Source: an uncultured Selenomonas sp. (lineage in GTDB: Bacteria > Bacillota > Negativicutes > Selenomonadales > Selenomonadaceae). From it: a stretch of DNA of 15,994 nucleotides. Location: assembly GCA_938045435.1 (NCBI GenBank), contig CALIBA010000167.1, positions 1 through 15,994 on the forward strand, read 5' to 3'. Under the pieces are notes generated by a model. The model did no database searches. It was not told the origin of the DNA and saw only the letters and a program-made list of their open reading frames with translations. The stretch's first letter is position 1. Every line of letters starts with the position of its first letter. Of this stretch, positions 1 through 7,676 are shown in pieces. Made by a program: the position numbers and the translations under genes.

Positions 1-1634
1 CCACTATTGTTAGCTTCTGGAATAAACAACTTGAATTTATCCACAAACGCATTTGATTCAACAAATTTACTCTGAATGAATTTGTATGCTCGTTTATTGC
101 TTATTCGTCCAATCATCTTGATGTAGTTTTCGTTTCCACTCGGCTCATCCAAAAACGCATAGGATAATTTTTCCATCGTACTGGAAACAATTTTATTCCC
201 CGTTCCTGCTCCCATCTCATTGGATGCTGTCGGATATGTCAAAAAGAACTGCTCCGAAAATCTAAACAGTCCTTGCGATGCTATCAATTTATCCAAAAAA
301 TTATCTTCTGTTTCAATCACTGAAATCTTTTTGATGACCGCATTCATAACTTCGTATGACGAAAACACATTGATTTCTCCAAATTGTTTTTTCGCATCAC
401 GGTAGGTTATTGCAACACCACCTTTAATATCAGTATTCGGGAATATTTTGCTTGCATCCGATTCATAAACCAAAACCTTAAAATGGGGGTCTTGCAACAT
501 TTTTCGATTCCATGCTTTAGGTGTATTCCCTGCTTCAAAAAGGAAACGCGCAGGGGTAATAAGTTCTACTCTATCCGAAATTTTGAATGCCGCATCCATG
601 AACAAGTTATATACAGGAGGTTTTCTACTGGCTTCAGAATCTCCATCCTGATACGGCGGATTCCCTATCACAAAATCAAATTTCATCGTTCGTCCCCCCG
701 TGTTCACCCTACGATACTCCAATCCGCTCTGCCGCCGCCAGTCATAGATGCGGACGGGCGGTGCTTCCTCTCTGTGTGCAGGAAAGAGACTGAACTCCTC
801 GACCTCCGCAGGCAGCTCAAAGAGTGCCAGCTCCATCGGCTCGTGCTCTGCCGACACGCAGGGAATCGTCCCACGAATCCCGTCCATCTGCCAGAGATTC
901 CAGACAATCGTCCGCACAATCGCACGGTATTCGCGCTCCGTCGGTTTGCGCCGCCATCGTGCACGCAGATATTCCTCAAATGTCATGAGGAGATTCACAC
1001 GCGCAATCAGCAGATTGTCCCCCTGGAACTCGTAGCCGTACGTCGCCTGATAGGCACGCAGCGTCCACCGCATCCACGCCGCTTCATCAGCGGCATTCTC
1101 CGTCACCACGCGCAGCTTGCGGTCAAGGATGCCCTGCCGCTCGGCGAGCGGGACGCTCTCCATCGTCGCGACATCGTAGCGGTGTACGAGATACGGTGCC
1201 TCGCCGCAGGTGATCTCAAGCCGCCGCGCATCGACGTAGTGCTGCCATTTTTTTCGGCGCGGGAAAATGACGCGCTCCGACGGCATTCCCTCCGGCATAA
1301 AGGGATCACACCCGCCGAAGTACGCCGCATCCGCCGCCGCGATCATCCTGCGGCAGATATGGAGCGGAGTGAACACCTCCGCATGGCGGCGTGTCCGCTC
1401 CGACTGCTGCTCCATCTCCTTGTGTGCACGCGTCTTGATGACATCCGAGTGTACGCCCGTGATGAGGAAGTTTTGTATTTCCTGCGTACGCTCGTAGGGG
1501 AAGCCAAGCATCCGATAGGCATCGGTCGCCCAGAGAATATTTCGCTTTGTCGTCTTATCTGCCAGTAGCGGCGCAAGCAAGCCCTTCGCATTCAGCCGCA
1601 GTATTTCATCCTGTATCCCGACGAGCAACAGCAA
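1..1634 (-). CDS. Eco57I-like restriction-modification DNA adenine methyltransferase (partial, runs off left edge)
   Basis: I translated this frame by hand. It is open for 544 codons from a start near 1634 to the left edge with no stop, so the C-terminus is missing. Recognisable blocks in order are ILWATDAYRMLG (about residues 33-44), EVFTP (about 86-90, typical of N6-adenine methylases), LEITCGEAPYL (about 138-148, where the SAM-binding motif I would be), YGYEFQGDNLLIARVNLL (about 205-222), WNLWQMDG, and FDFVIGNPPYQ with the catalytic NPPY (about 319-329). This matches a family of single-chain restriction-modification enzymes of Eco57I type that methylate adenine; whether nuclease activity sits in the same chain cannot be seen. 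An in-frame TAG at 1641-1643 limits the start. No ATG fits; TTG at 1634 or 1628 follows GGAG. GC falls sharply after residue ~316. Family confidence is high, exact start low. Confidence 0.88.
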   Translation of the reverse strand, partial: MLLLVGIQDEILRLNAKGLLAPLLADKTTKRNILWATDAYRMLGFPYERTQEIQNFLITGVHSDVIKTRAHKEMEQQSERTRRHAEVFTPLHICRRMIAAADAAYFGGCDPFMPEGMPSERVIFPRRKKWQHYVDARRLEITCGEAPYLVHRYDVATMESVPLAERQGILDRKLRVVTENAADEAAWMRWTLRAYQATYGYEFQGDNLLIARVNLLMTFEEYLRARWRRKPTEREYRAIVRTIVWNLWQMDGIRGTIPCVSAEHEPMELALFELPAEVEEFSLFPAHREEAPPVRIYDWRRQSGLEYRRVNTGGRTMKFDFVIGNPPYQDGDSEASRKPPVYNLFMDAAFKISDRVELITPARFLFEAGNTPKAWNRKMLQDPHFKVLVYESDASKIFPNTDIKGGVAITYRDAKKQFGEINVFSSYEVMNAVIKKISVIETEDNFLDKLIASQGLFRFSEQFFLTYPTASNEMGAGTGNKIVSSTMEKLSYAFLDEPSGNENYIKMIGRISNKRAYKFIQSKFVESNAFVDKFKLFIPEANNS

Positions 1635-1653
1635 TCTCTCCTATCTCAGCAAT

Positions 1654-1680
1654 CTACTATATTATTCTACCATAGTAGAA
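1654..1680. repeat. Overlapping inverted repeats at the methylase promoter
   Basis: Two nested palindromes are visible. TTCTAC-CATA-GTAGAA occupies 1665-1680, and CTACTAT (1654-1660) is an exact inverted copy of ATAGTAG (1672-1678). They cover the proposed -10 box and the start of transcription, where a repressor or an autoregulating methylase could bind. No regulator is identified in the window. Confidence 0.45.
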
Positions 1681-1692
1681 ACTGTTTTAGAA
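1664..1692 (-). promoter_or_regulatory. Candidate promoter of the methylase gene
   Basis: On the minus strand TTCTAA (1687-1692) and TAGAAT (1664-1669) are separated by 17 bases. The predicted transcript would start about 20-25 bases before the TTG start, which fits a short leader. The -10 box matches 5 of 6 consensus bases, the -35 only 3 of 6. Confidence 0.45.
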
Positions 1693-1695
1693 CAC

Positions 1696-1736
1696 AAAAA
1701 TCCGGGCTGCTGCGTAATACAACAGTCCAGATTTTT
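1696..1736 (-). terminator. Rho-independent terminator after the DUF438 gene
   Basis: Read on the minus strand, a stem with arms at 1720-1736 and 1696-1712 and a 7-base loop pairs along 17 positions with two G-U wobbles and one mismatch, ending in a run of five U. It starts 15 bases after the stop codon at 1751. The plus-strand reading pairs less well, so the direction is minus. Confidence 0.75.
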
Positions 1737-1750
1737 ACTATGTTCATTTT

Positions 1751-3196
1751 TTAACGCCGAAACTTTTCGAGCGGTTCTTCATGGTCGGTCACAAATTCCA
1801 CTGTCCCGATATACTCTCCTGCTGCGTTATACATAGCCTGGTAGTGCACGCGGATAGGGCGTTCGCGGATATAGCGGTAAACCGTCATATGGTCACGCTT
1901 TTTTGCCTTAAAATCAGCAATCAGATTGCGGACGACGGGAATAATTTCCGGCGGATGACAGTTCATCACGTCTCGGCCGAGTGCAGACATTGGACGCGTA
2001 AATACCTGCCCCTCGTTGGTGAAAAAGCGTACAATATCATCCTTATCAATAAACGTAATATCCACAGGAAGCAGCTGCAAAATTGTCGTCAGTTGTTCCA
2101 TGGAAAGCTCCCCTGTTGGAAATTGAAGTTTTCCATTGGTAAGGTTGTTCGCAAGGCGCTTTTCCTCTTGGTCAAGCCATGGCTGTGCTTGCTCCCATGC
2201 GGGAATCTGCACACCGAAGGAGATCCCCATATTCGGCATATCATGATAGGCGCGGTACCATTCAATATCTGTAAAATATCGCAAACTCAACGGGAAGAGA
2301 ATCTTTTCCTCCTTAAATATCATCTCACGGATACGCTCGGAAAGTGCGCGAATACGTGTCTCATACATGGGGAGGGTCTCAGCATCTTCTTTCAGTGCTT
2401 TTGTAATCATGCTGAGTTCTCGCTTCATCTCATCGTCGATGCCCCACATGACTTGCGATGGCCCCGTAACGCCATAGTCGTAGAGAATCGGCATCAGGAG
2501 CTCTTCCTTCTTAATATAGTGAGAACGTACATCGCCCAGTGCAATGATGTGTCGGAGCATTTCATCGCTGCGTTTTGCTCCATCAAGCTCTGACTCAATC
2601 ATATCCAGCAAGCTCTCCAGTACCGCATTCTCAGCGCGGAGAATGGAAAGCGGATGTGCTGCCGGAAGAGCATCTATATCATCAGGATTAACAGAAGCCG
2701 CCTGCGCATGAATCTCATCATGAGAGAGCGCTCCTGGCGGCAGTGCTCCAACCGTACCGTGGAAAAGTGCAGAGTGCACGTCACAGAGGCGCTGTACCTC
2801 GGTTACAGGCATCCCCTCTTTAATCAGCGTCTGCTCTGCCGTCATAATCTCCTGTGCATCCACATGGCTGAACTCCTTTACAAAGTCTTCACGCACGGAT
2901 GCAAGATCCTCGCCGCCCGATAAGCGCTCAATAAAACTCCTCAATCGTCCCTGTCGTGTTTGTGCGTCATCACTGATTACCGTAAAGCCATGTTCCTCAA
3001 ACGCAGCAATAATCTTAGAGAGATCAATTCCTTTTACGGCTGCACCGCGCGGGATTGTCATAATGCGTCCCATCACCTGGAGCGCCGCTGCACTCATGAT
3101 CTCCTTAAAGCCAAGTTCTGCCATAATCTCTCTGACTTCGGGATATGCATCAACCAACTCGGCAACCGTCTTTTTTAGATCTAACACCTTTTCCAT
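1751..3196 (-). CDS. DUF1858/DUF438 protein with hemerythrin-like and PAS domains
   Basis: A 481-residue cytosolic protein. Residues 1-65 resemble DUF1858 (MEKVLDLKKTVAELVDAYPE), about 82-150 DUF438, about 180-305 a hemerythrin-like HHE helical domain (HPLSILRAEN, HYIKKEELLMPIL, KEEKILFPL), and about 375-470 a PAS domain with the family sequence GRDVMNCHPPE. Such proteins in anaerobic Firmicutes are thought to sense oxygen, NO or redox state through a diiron or PAS-bound cofactor; the substrate is unknown. The ATG at 3196 is chosen because AAGGAG lies 8 bases upstream; a longer frame to 3235 has no ribosome binding site. It is a single-gene unit bounded by terminators at 1696-1736 and 3336-3366. 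Domain calls are firm; the function is inference. Confidence 0.93.
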   Translation of the reverse strand: MEKVLDLKKTVAELVDAYPEVREIMAELGFKEIMSAAALQVMGRIMTIPRGAAVKGIDLSKIIAAFEEHGFTVISDDAQTRQGRLRSFIERLSGGEDLASVREDFVKEFSHVDAQEIMTAEQTLIKEGMPVTEVQRLCDVHSALFHGTVGALPPGALSHDEIHAQAASVNPDDIDALPAAHPLSILRAENAVLESLLDMIESELDGAKRSDEMLRHIIALGDVRSHYIKKEELLMPILYDYGVTGPSQVMWGIDDEMKRELSMITKALKEDAETLPMYETRIRALSERIREMIFKEEKILFPLSLRYFTDIEWYRAYHDMPNMGISFGVQIPAWEQAQPWLDQEEKRLANNLTNGKLQFPTGELSMEQLTTILQLLPVDITFIDKDDIVRFFTNEGQVFTRPMSALGRDVMNCHPPEIIPVVRNLIADFKAKKRDHMTVYRYIRERPIRVHYQAMYNAAGEYIGTVEFVTDHEEPLEKFRR

Positions 3197-3251
3197 GACC
3201 AAAACTCCTTTTATCTTATATCTGGTAGTATACACCTAGCTTTCAAAATCC

Positions 3252-3257
3252 ATTATA
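3252..3257 (-). promoter_or_regulatory. Candidate -10 box of the DUF438 gene
   Basis: A perfect TATAAT on the minus strand about 55 bases before the start codon. No good -35 hexamer is found at 16-18 bases; an inverted repeat occupies that place instead, which suggests a regulated promoter. Confidence 0.5.
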
Positions 3258-3268
3258 GAGTAACATTC

Positions 3269-3291
3269 ATCAAAAGACCGTAACCTTTGAT
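3269..3291. repeat. Inverted repeat ATCAAA-N11-TTTGAT upstream of the DUF438 -10 box
   Basis: Exact 6-base arms at 3269-3274 and 3286-3291 with an 11-base spacer cover the -35 region. The half-sites resemble CRP/FNR-family half-sites (TTGAT/ATCAA), but the spacing is wider than the normal 4 bases, so assignment to that family is not supported. Confidence 0.35.
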
Positions 3292-3335
3292 ACAGGATTT
3301 ATTTTCATTCGTATATTATGAGTGTTTTCTCCACG

Positions 3336-3366
3336 AAAAAAGAGCAATGTGACATTGCTCTTTTTC
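3336..3366 (-). terminator. Rho-independent terminator of the ispH-S1 operon
   Basis: A near-perfect hairpin, with AAAAAGAGCAATG opposite CATTGCTCTTTTT, and U-runs on both strands. It lies about 27 bases after the stop codon of the S1-domain gene. The symmetric A and T runs would also let it work in the plus direction. Confidence 0.8.
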
Positions 3367-3392
3367 TTATGAAATTATCTGTATAACTCCAC

Positions 3393-4562
3393 TTACTTCA
3401 GCCAGTCGAGATGTGCCTCAACCTGACCTTCTGTATTACTGCTTTCTTCAGCCTGTTCTGCTTGATGCTCATCAACGTACTTCTTAACATCCGCTGCTTC
3501 AGCATCGCGCTTTGCTTTGGTAATCGAAAGGGAAATGCGCTTACGCTTCGTATCAATGCGAAGCACCTTAACCAAAACGACATCCCCGGTATGAACAGCT
3601 TCGTCCGCACGTTCAATCCGCTTTTCGGCAAGCTCTCCCATCGGAATCAAACCATCAAAACCAGGCTCAATCTCCATGAATGCACCGAAATCTGTCAGCT
3701 TGATGATTTTTCCTTCAATGAAATCACCTTCTGCATACTGCTCGGCCTTCTCAAGCCACGGATCTGGAAGCGTATCCTTCACGGACAGAGAAATACGCTT
3801 TGCGTCGCGATCTACGCTCTTAACGTAAACATCCAGTTCCTGTCCCAGTTCAAGAACCTCTGAGGGGTGCTTTACACGGTGCCACGCGAGATCAGAGATG
3901 TGTGCAAGCCCATCCACACCGCCAATATCAATAAATGCACCATAATCAACAAGTCGCTTTACTGTACCACGCACGACCTGCTCCGGTTCGATCGCAGAGA
4001 ATACAGCCTCCTCCTTCTCGGCACGATCACGCTCAAGAAGTTTACGGCGCGAAAGAACAAGACGGCGCTTTTGAACATCGACCTCGATAATTTCTGCCTC
4101 AACCGTCTGATCCACATAGACCGAGAGATCCTTGACAAAGTGCAGTTCCATCTGAGAGGCAGGAATAAATCCGCGCAGTCCCATGACATACGCAACGAGT
4201 CCTCCTTTTACCTCTTTGGCAATCTTCGCCTCAACTGTATCGCCGCGCTCCTGGAGAACCTCAATATCTTTCCATGCCGCCATCTTATCGGCCTCAACCT
4301 TAGACAGGCTGCCGCCGTTATCGCCGCCGAGAGACTTGATGTAAACATCAATCTCGTCGCCGACCTTCACGACATCACGTGCGTCCTCTGGTGCGGGAAC
4401 GGCAAGATCTCTCTTGGACACAGGAATCTCCTGCTTATATCCAATATCAACATACGCCTCATCACGGGATACCTGAACGACAACCCCTTTGACGACCGTA
4501 CGCTCTTGGATATCGGGCATCTCTTCCTGCTCCAAAAGTTCTTTCATGCTCTGCTCTGACAC
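3393..4562 (-). CDS. rpsA: Four-S1-domain RNA-binding protein, RpsA/S1 homologue
   Basis: A 389-residue protein with four S1 OB-fold repeats at about 20-93, 105-174, 195-262 and 278-348. The last two are canonical, with VDYGAFIDIGGVDGLAHISDL and TDFGAFMEIEPGFDGLIPMG plus RISLS ends. Gram-positive S1 homologues usually have four repeats, against six in E. coli, and bind mRNA near the 30S subunit; their role in initiation is less essential than in Proteobacteria. The start is GTG at 4562, with AGGAGG 10 bases upstream inside ispH; an in-frame ATG at 4547 is less well placed. The gene overlaps ispH by 19 bases, implying translational coupling. The acidic, Glu/Gln-rich tail (about 354-383) is probably disordered. 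The naming as true ribosomal S1 rather than an S1-like protein is uncertain. Confidence 0.93.
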   Translation of the reverse strand: MSEQSMKELLEQEEMPDIQERTVVKGVVVQVSRDEAYVDIGYKQEIPVSKRDLAVPAPEDARDVVKVGDEIDVYIKSLGGDNGGSLSKVEADKMAAWKDIEVLQERGDTVEAKIAKEVKGGLVAYVMGLRGFIPASQMELHFVKDLSVYVDQTVEAEIIEVDVQKRRLVLSRRKLLERDRAEKEEAVFSAIEPEQVVRGTVKRLVDYGAFIDIGGVDGLAHISDLAWHRVKHPSEVLELGQELDVYVKSVDRDAKRISLSVKDTLPDPWLEKAEQYAEGDFIEGKIIKLTDFGAFMEIEPGFDGLIPMGELAEKRIERADEAVHTGDVVLVKVLRIDTKRKRISLSITKAKRDAEAADVKKYVDEHQAEQAEESSNTEGQVEAHLDWLK

Positions 4563-5374
4563 TGTTTATAAACCTCCTTGATAATCCAGTCCGGCGTAGA
4601 TGCACCAGCTGTAATACCAATTTTATTAACACCTTGAATCCAATCATCCTGCAGCTCCGCCACAGTTTCAATATGGTATGTTCTGCACTTGGTTGCGCAG
4701 AGTTGGGCGAGACGTGTTGTATTGGCACTGTTCTTTCCGCCAATAACAAGCATCATGTCGACTTTTTCAGCAAGCTCAAGTGCAGCAGATTGACGCATAT
4801 CTGTTGCTGTACAAATGGTACGAAGAATCTTGATGTCACGAGACTTCTCCAAAAGACATGAAACAATACTGCGAAACCGATCCCTTGAAAATGTTGTCTG
4901 ACAAACGACACCAAGCCTTCCCAGCATTGGAAGAGCCTGTGCCTCCGCCTCGGTCTCGATAATATGTGCACCGTGCGAAGTCCACTCGAAAATACTCTTG
5001 ACTTCTGGATGGTTCTTCTCTCCAACGATAACGACAGTATATCCTTCCTCGGATAACATCTTTGCCGAGAGCTGCGCTTTCTTGACATGCGGACATGTCG
5101 CATCTACCAGTTCCAGTCCGCGTGATTCTGCCTCCTCATATACCTCTGGACCAACGCCATGAGAACGTATGATGACCAGCCCATCCTTCATCTCTTTGAG
5201 AGAGCTGACCGTCCCAACGCCTTCTTGTTTGAGGCGTTCCACCATCTGCGGATTATGAATGATTGGGCCAAGCGTGCTAGACGAACCATCTGTGGAGGAA
5301 TTTTCCCTGGCAATCTCAATGGCACGTTTCACACCATAACAAAAGCCCAGGTGCTCTGCTAAAATAACCTCCAT
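4544..5374 (-). CDS. ispH: 4-hydroxy-3-methylbut-2-enyl diphosphate reductase
   Basis: Last enzyme of the non-mevalonate (MEP) isoprenoid pathway, reducing HMBPP to IPP and DMAPP with an iron-sulfur cluster. At 276 residues it has normal compact bacterial length. The three cluster cysteines are visible at C12 (GFCYGVKRA), C94 (DATCPHV) and C188 (TICTAT). Substrate-binding residues are in IIHN (H40), RSHGVG (H72), KNHPE (H122, E124), QTTFS and GGKNSANT. ATG at 5374 has GAGG just upstream. It is followed, with a 19-base overlap, by the S1-domain gene; the ispH-S1 pairing is common in Firmicutes and the two are fused in some clostridia. The promoter at 5446-5474 probably drives both. Confidence 0.97.
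   Translation of the reverse strand: MEVILAEHLGFCYGVKRAIEIARENSSTDGSSSTLGPIIHNPQMVERLKQEGVGTVSSLKEMKDGLVIIRSHGVGPEVYEEAESRGLELVDATCPHVKKAQLSAKMLSEEGYTVVIVGEKNHPEVKSIFEWTSHGAHIIETEAEAQALPMLGRLGVVCQTTFSRDRFRSIVSCLLEKSRDIKILRTICTATDMRQSAALELAEKVDMMLVIGGKNSANTTRLAQLCATKCRTYHIETVAELQDDWIQGVNKIGITAGASTPDWIIKEVYKQCQSRA
4573..4578 (-). promoter_or_regulatory. Ribosome binding site of the S1-domain gene, inside ispH
   Basis: AGGAGG on the minus strand lies 10 bases before the GTG at 4562 and decides that start. It lies within the last codons of ispH, so ribosomes finishing ispH pass directly over it. Confidence 0.7.
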
Positions 5375-5445
5375 AAGACCTCACCATAATCTGTACTCAT
5401 AATGAATGGATACAGAACCAACCTTTTCTACATAATCTAGATACC

Positions 5446-5474
5446 AGTATAACACGCCATTCCCAACGGCGCAA
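5446..5474 (-). promoter_or_regulatory. Candidate sigma-A promoter of ispH-rpsA
   Basis: Minus strand TTGCGC (5469-5474), 17-base spacer, TATACT (5446-5451). The -10 box matches 5 of 6 consensus bases. It lies about 70 bases before the ispH start, after the end of rbgA. Confidence 0.55.
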
Positions 5475-5524
5475 ATGAAATTTATAAATTTTTATGTATG
5501 GGCGTTCTATCTATGTTAATATTC

Positions 5525-6445
5525 CTACAATGTATTTCTAAACGATTCATCTGAGGTATCTGAGGGGCTCTCCGGCAAAAAATCAAGTGTGATACGTCCA
5601 AGACGACCACTGCGAAAATCTGTCAATATAATTTGCTCTGCCTTTTCATAATCAATTTCCCCGCCTGTTCTAAGACACCCACGCTTTTTTCCAATTTCCT
5701 CCAATAGGATAGTATCCTGCGGGAGTTCTCCTGTCAAATGATAGCGTTCATATAAAGACGAAGGGTAACGGGTACGAATAGCTTTAAGCAGCAGCAGAAC
5801 AACACGTCCCACATCGTATACTCGGTCATTGATGGCTCCTGTAAAAGCAAGATGGAGCGCTGCTTGCTGATCCTCAAATTTCGGCCAAAGAATTCCCGGC
5901 ATATCCAAAAGCTCAATGCTTGTCCCGATCCGAATCCACTGTTTTGAACGTGTAACACCAGGACGGTTTTCAACCTTTGTCCGTGCACCTCCCGAAAGTC
6001 GATTGATGAGTGAGGACTTCCCCACATTGGGGATGCCAAGAATCATACAGCGTGCAGCTCTGGACTTTGCTCCATGTTGGACGAGTTTATCCGTTTTGGG
6101 CTTCGCCAGTTTTGCGATTTCTTGGACGAGCTCCTTTACACCGCGCCCCTTAACTGCATCCACAGGAACGGCTTTGATGCCCTGCTGCATAAAATATTTC
6201 ACCCACATATGCGTTGCTGCCGTATCGGCAAGATCCGCCTTATTAAGGACGACGAGGCGCGGCTTCCCACAGATGATCTCCCGCAGCACAGGATTTGCAG
6301 AACTCAAAGGAATCCGTGCATCCAACAGTTCAACCACAACATCTACAAGTTTCAAATTTTCCCTGACCAAACGCTCTGCTTTGCGCATATGCCCCGGGAA
6401 CCATTGGAGGCTTGGAATGTCGATTACATTATCATTATCAATCAT
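5525..6445 (-). CDS. rbgA: Ribosome biogenesis GTPase RbgA/YlqF
   Basis: A 306-residue circularly permuted GTPase that acts late in assembly of the 50S subunit. The permuted motif order is visible: N-terminal WFPGHM (15-20), G4 NKAD (68-71), G5-like DAVKG (96-100), then G1 GIPNVGKS (137-144), G2 threonine in PGVT (162-165) and G3 DMPG (181-184). The C-terminal region after about 200 is the RNA-binding helical domain typical of the family. ATG at 6445 is preceded by GAGG about 10 bases upstream. No strong terminator is seen between its stop and the ispH promoter, so some readthrough into ispH is possible. The identification is secure. Confidence 0.96.
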   Translation of the reverse strand: MIDNDNVIDIPSLQWFPGHMRKAERLVRENLKLVDVVVELLDARIPLSSANPVLREIICGKPRLVVLNKADLADTAATHMWVKYFMQQGIKAVPVDAVKGRGVKELVQEIAKLAKPKTDKLVQHGAKSRAARCMILGIPNVGKSSLINRLSGGARTKVENRPGVTRSKQWIRIGTSIELLDMPGILWPKFEDQQAALHLAFTGAINDRVYDVGRVVLLLLKAIRTRYPSSLYERYHLTGELPQDTILLEEIGKKRGCLRTGGEIDYEKAEQIILTDFRSGRLGRITLDFLPESPSDTSDESFRNTL

Positions 6446-6596
6446 TATATGTATTCCTCTCGTACCTTGATTTTACTGGAGTTTATCAGCATACAGATGC
6501 GTATAAAGCAAGAAAATCATAATCCATCATTATTAATACTATATCATATTTTAGGATAAAAACCCATAAACGGGAGACGAGAGAGAACGGGGATAC

Positions 6597-6625
6597 AAAA
6601 AAAATAAGCCCCGAAGCTCCGGGGC
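6597..6625 (-). terminator. Rho-independent terminator after the transketolase pair
   Basis: On the minus strand GCCCCG (6620-6625) pairs with CGGGGC (6608-6613) around a short loop and is followed by UUAUUUUUUUU. This is a strong intrinsic terminator about 100 bases after the stop at 6728. The remainder of 6446-6727 is AT-rich; it must hold the rbgA promoter, but I see no convincing -35/-10 pair. Confidence 0.85.
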
Positions 6626-6727
6626 GTTGAAATGAACGTTTTTGAGGCGGCCTCCTATCGCAAAGAATCCTATACGCTAATGACAGCATATCATCTACGA
6701 TGGATAAACTACAAAAGAGTTATTCTC

Positions 6728-7675
6728 TTATATTCCCTTTGACATTAATATTTTGGTTTGTGTTACGATATGATCCGCTGTAAGCCCAAATTGCTGCAAC
6801 AATTCCGCTGCAGGCCCGGAATGCCCAAATTCATCCCTAATACCAATACGATGCACTGGAACGGGATGATTTTCGGCAAGCACAGCACAAACGGCTTCAC
6901 CAAGCCCTCCGATAATATTATGCTCCTCAACCGTTACGATCTTTCCACAATCTCTTGCAGCGCTGACAACGGTTTCTTCATCAAGTGGTTTGATTGTAGC
7001 CATATTGATGATACGTGCTTTAATTCCCTCAGCAGCAAGAAGTTTCCCCGCTTCTATCGCTTCTGGAACAAGGATGCCCGTCGCAATGATGGCTATATCC
7101 GTGCCCTCTTGTAGAATTTCCCCTTTGCCAATCAAAAAATCAAACGATTCGTCATGGTAAACGGGTGTAGCCGCACGTGCAAAGCGAATATATACAGGTC
7201 CTTTCATATTATAAGCTGCGTGAACCATCTTGCGCGCCTCGACATCATCTGAAGGACACAGTACGGTCATCCCTGGTATCGTTCGCATCAGTCCGAAATC
7301 CTCACAACATTGATGAGAGGCACCGTCCTCACCGACCGAGATTCCTCCATGCGATGCACAAATCTTCACATTCAAATGAGGATAACCTATCGTATTGCGT
7401 ACCTGTTCATAGGCACGTCCAGCTGCAAACATGGCAAATGTCGATACAAATGGCACAAGTCCCATTGTCGAAAGCCCTGCCCCAACACCAACCATATTGC
7501 ATTCAGCAATACCACAGTTAAAATGGCGCTCAGGGAATACTTTCTTAAATGTACCTGTTTTAGTTGCACCTGCAAGATCTGCATCAAGAACAACTACATC
7601 ATCATGTCTCTGCCCTAATTCCACAAGTCCATTTCCATAGCTGTCACGTGTTGCAATTTTTTTTGACTGTACCAT
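6728..7675 (-). CDS. Transketolase, C-terminal subunit
   Basis: A 315-residue protein equal to the second half of transketolase: the pyrimidine-binding domain and the C-terminal domain. The catalytic glutamate that activates thiamine diphosphate is E58 in GIAECNM, and the family stretch SHGGISVGEDGASHQ is at about 108-122. The C-terminal domain shows IKPLDEETV and EEHNIIGGLGEAV. It moves two-carbon units between ketose and aldose phosphates in the pentose phosphate pathway and needs the N-terminal subunit for activity. ATG at 7675 is chosen over longer frames because GAGGGGG lies 7 bases upstream and the start lies 1 base after the partner's stop, which indicates strict coupling. Confidence 0.94.
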   Translation of the reverse strand: MVQSKKIATRDSYGNGLVELGQRHDDVVVLDADLAGATKTGTFKKVFPERHFNCGIAECNMVGVGAGLSTMGLVPFVSTFAMFAAGRAYEQVRNTIGYPHLNVKICASHGGISVGEDGASHQCCEDFGLMRTIPGMTVLCPSDDVEARKMVHAAYNMKGPVYIRFARAATPVYHDESFDFLIGKGEILQEGTDIAIIATGILVPEAIEAGKLLAAEGIKARIINMATIKPLDEETVVSAARDCGKIVTVEEHNIIGGLGEAVCAVLAENHPVPVHRIGIRDEFGHSGPAAELLQQFGLTADHIVTQTKILMSKGI

Positions 7676-7676
7676 C

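Noticed and set aside
384..1568. Long plus-strand open frame of 394 codons
   Set aside because: It is antisense to the methylase frame, which carries EVFTP, NPPY and other family motifs; its translation is Arg/His/Pro-rich and matches nothing.
3269..3291. FNR-type site upstream of the DUF438 gene
   Set aside because: The half-sites are similar, but the 11-base gap is not the 4-base gap of FNR/CRP sites, so it is kept only as an unnamed inverted repeat.
6486..6689. 67-codon minus-strand frame between transketolase and rbgA
   Set aside because: It passes straight through the strong intrinsic terminator at 6597-6625.
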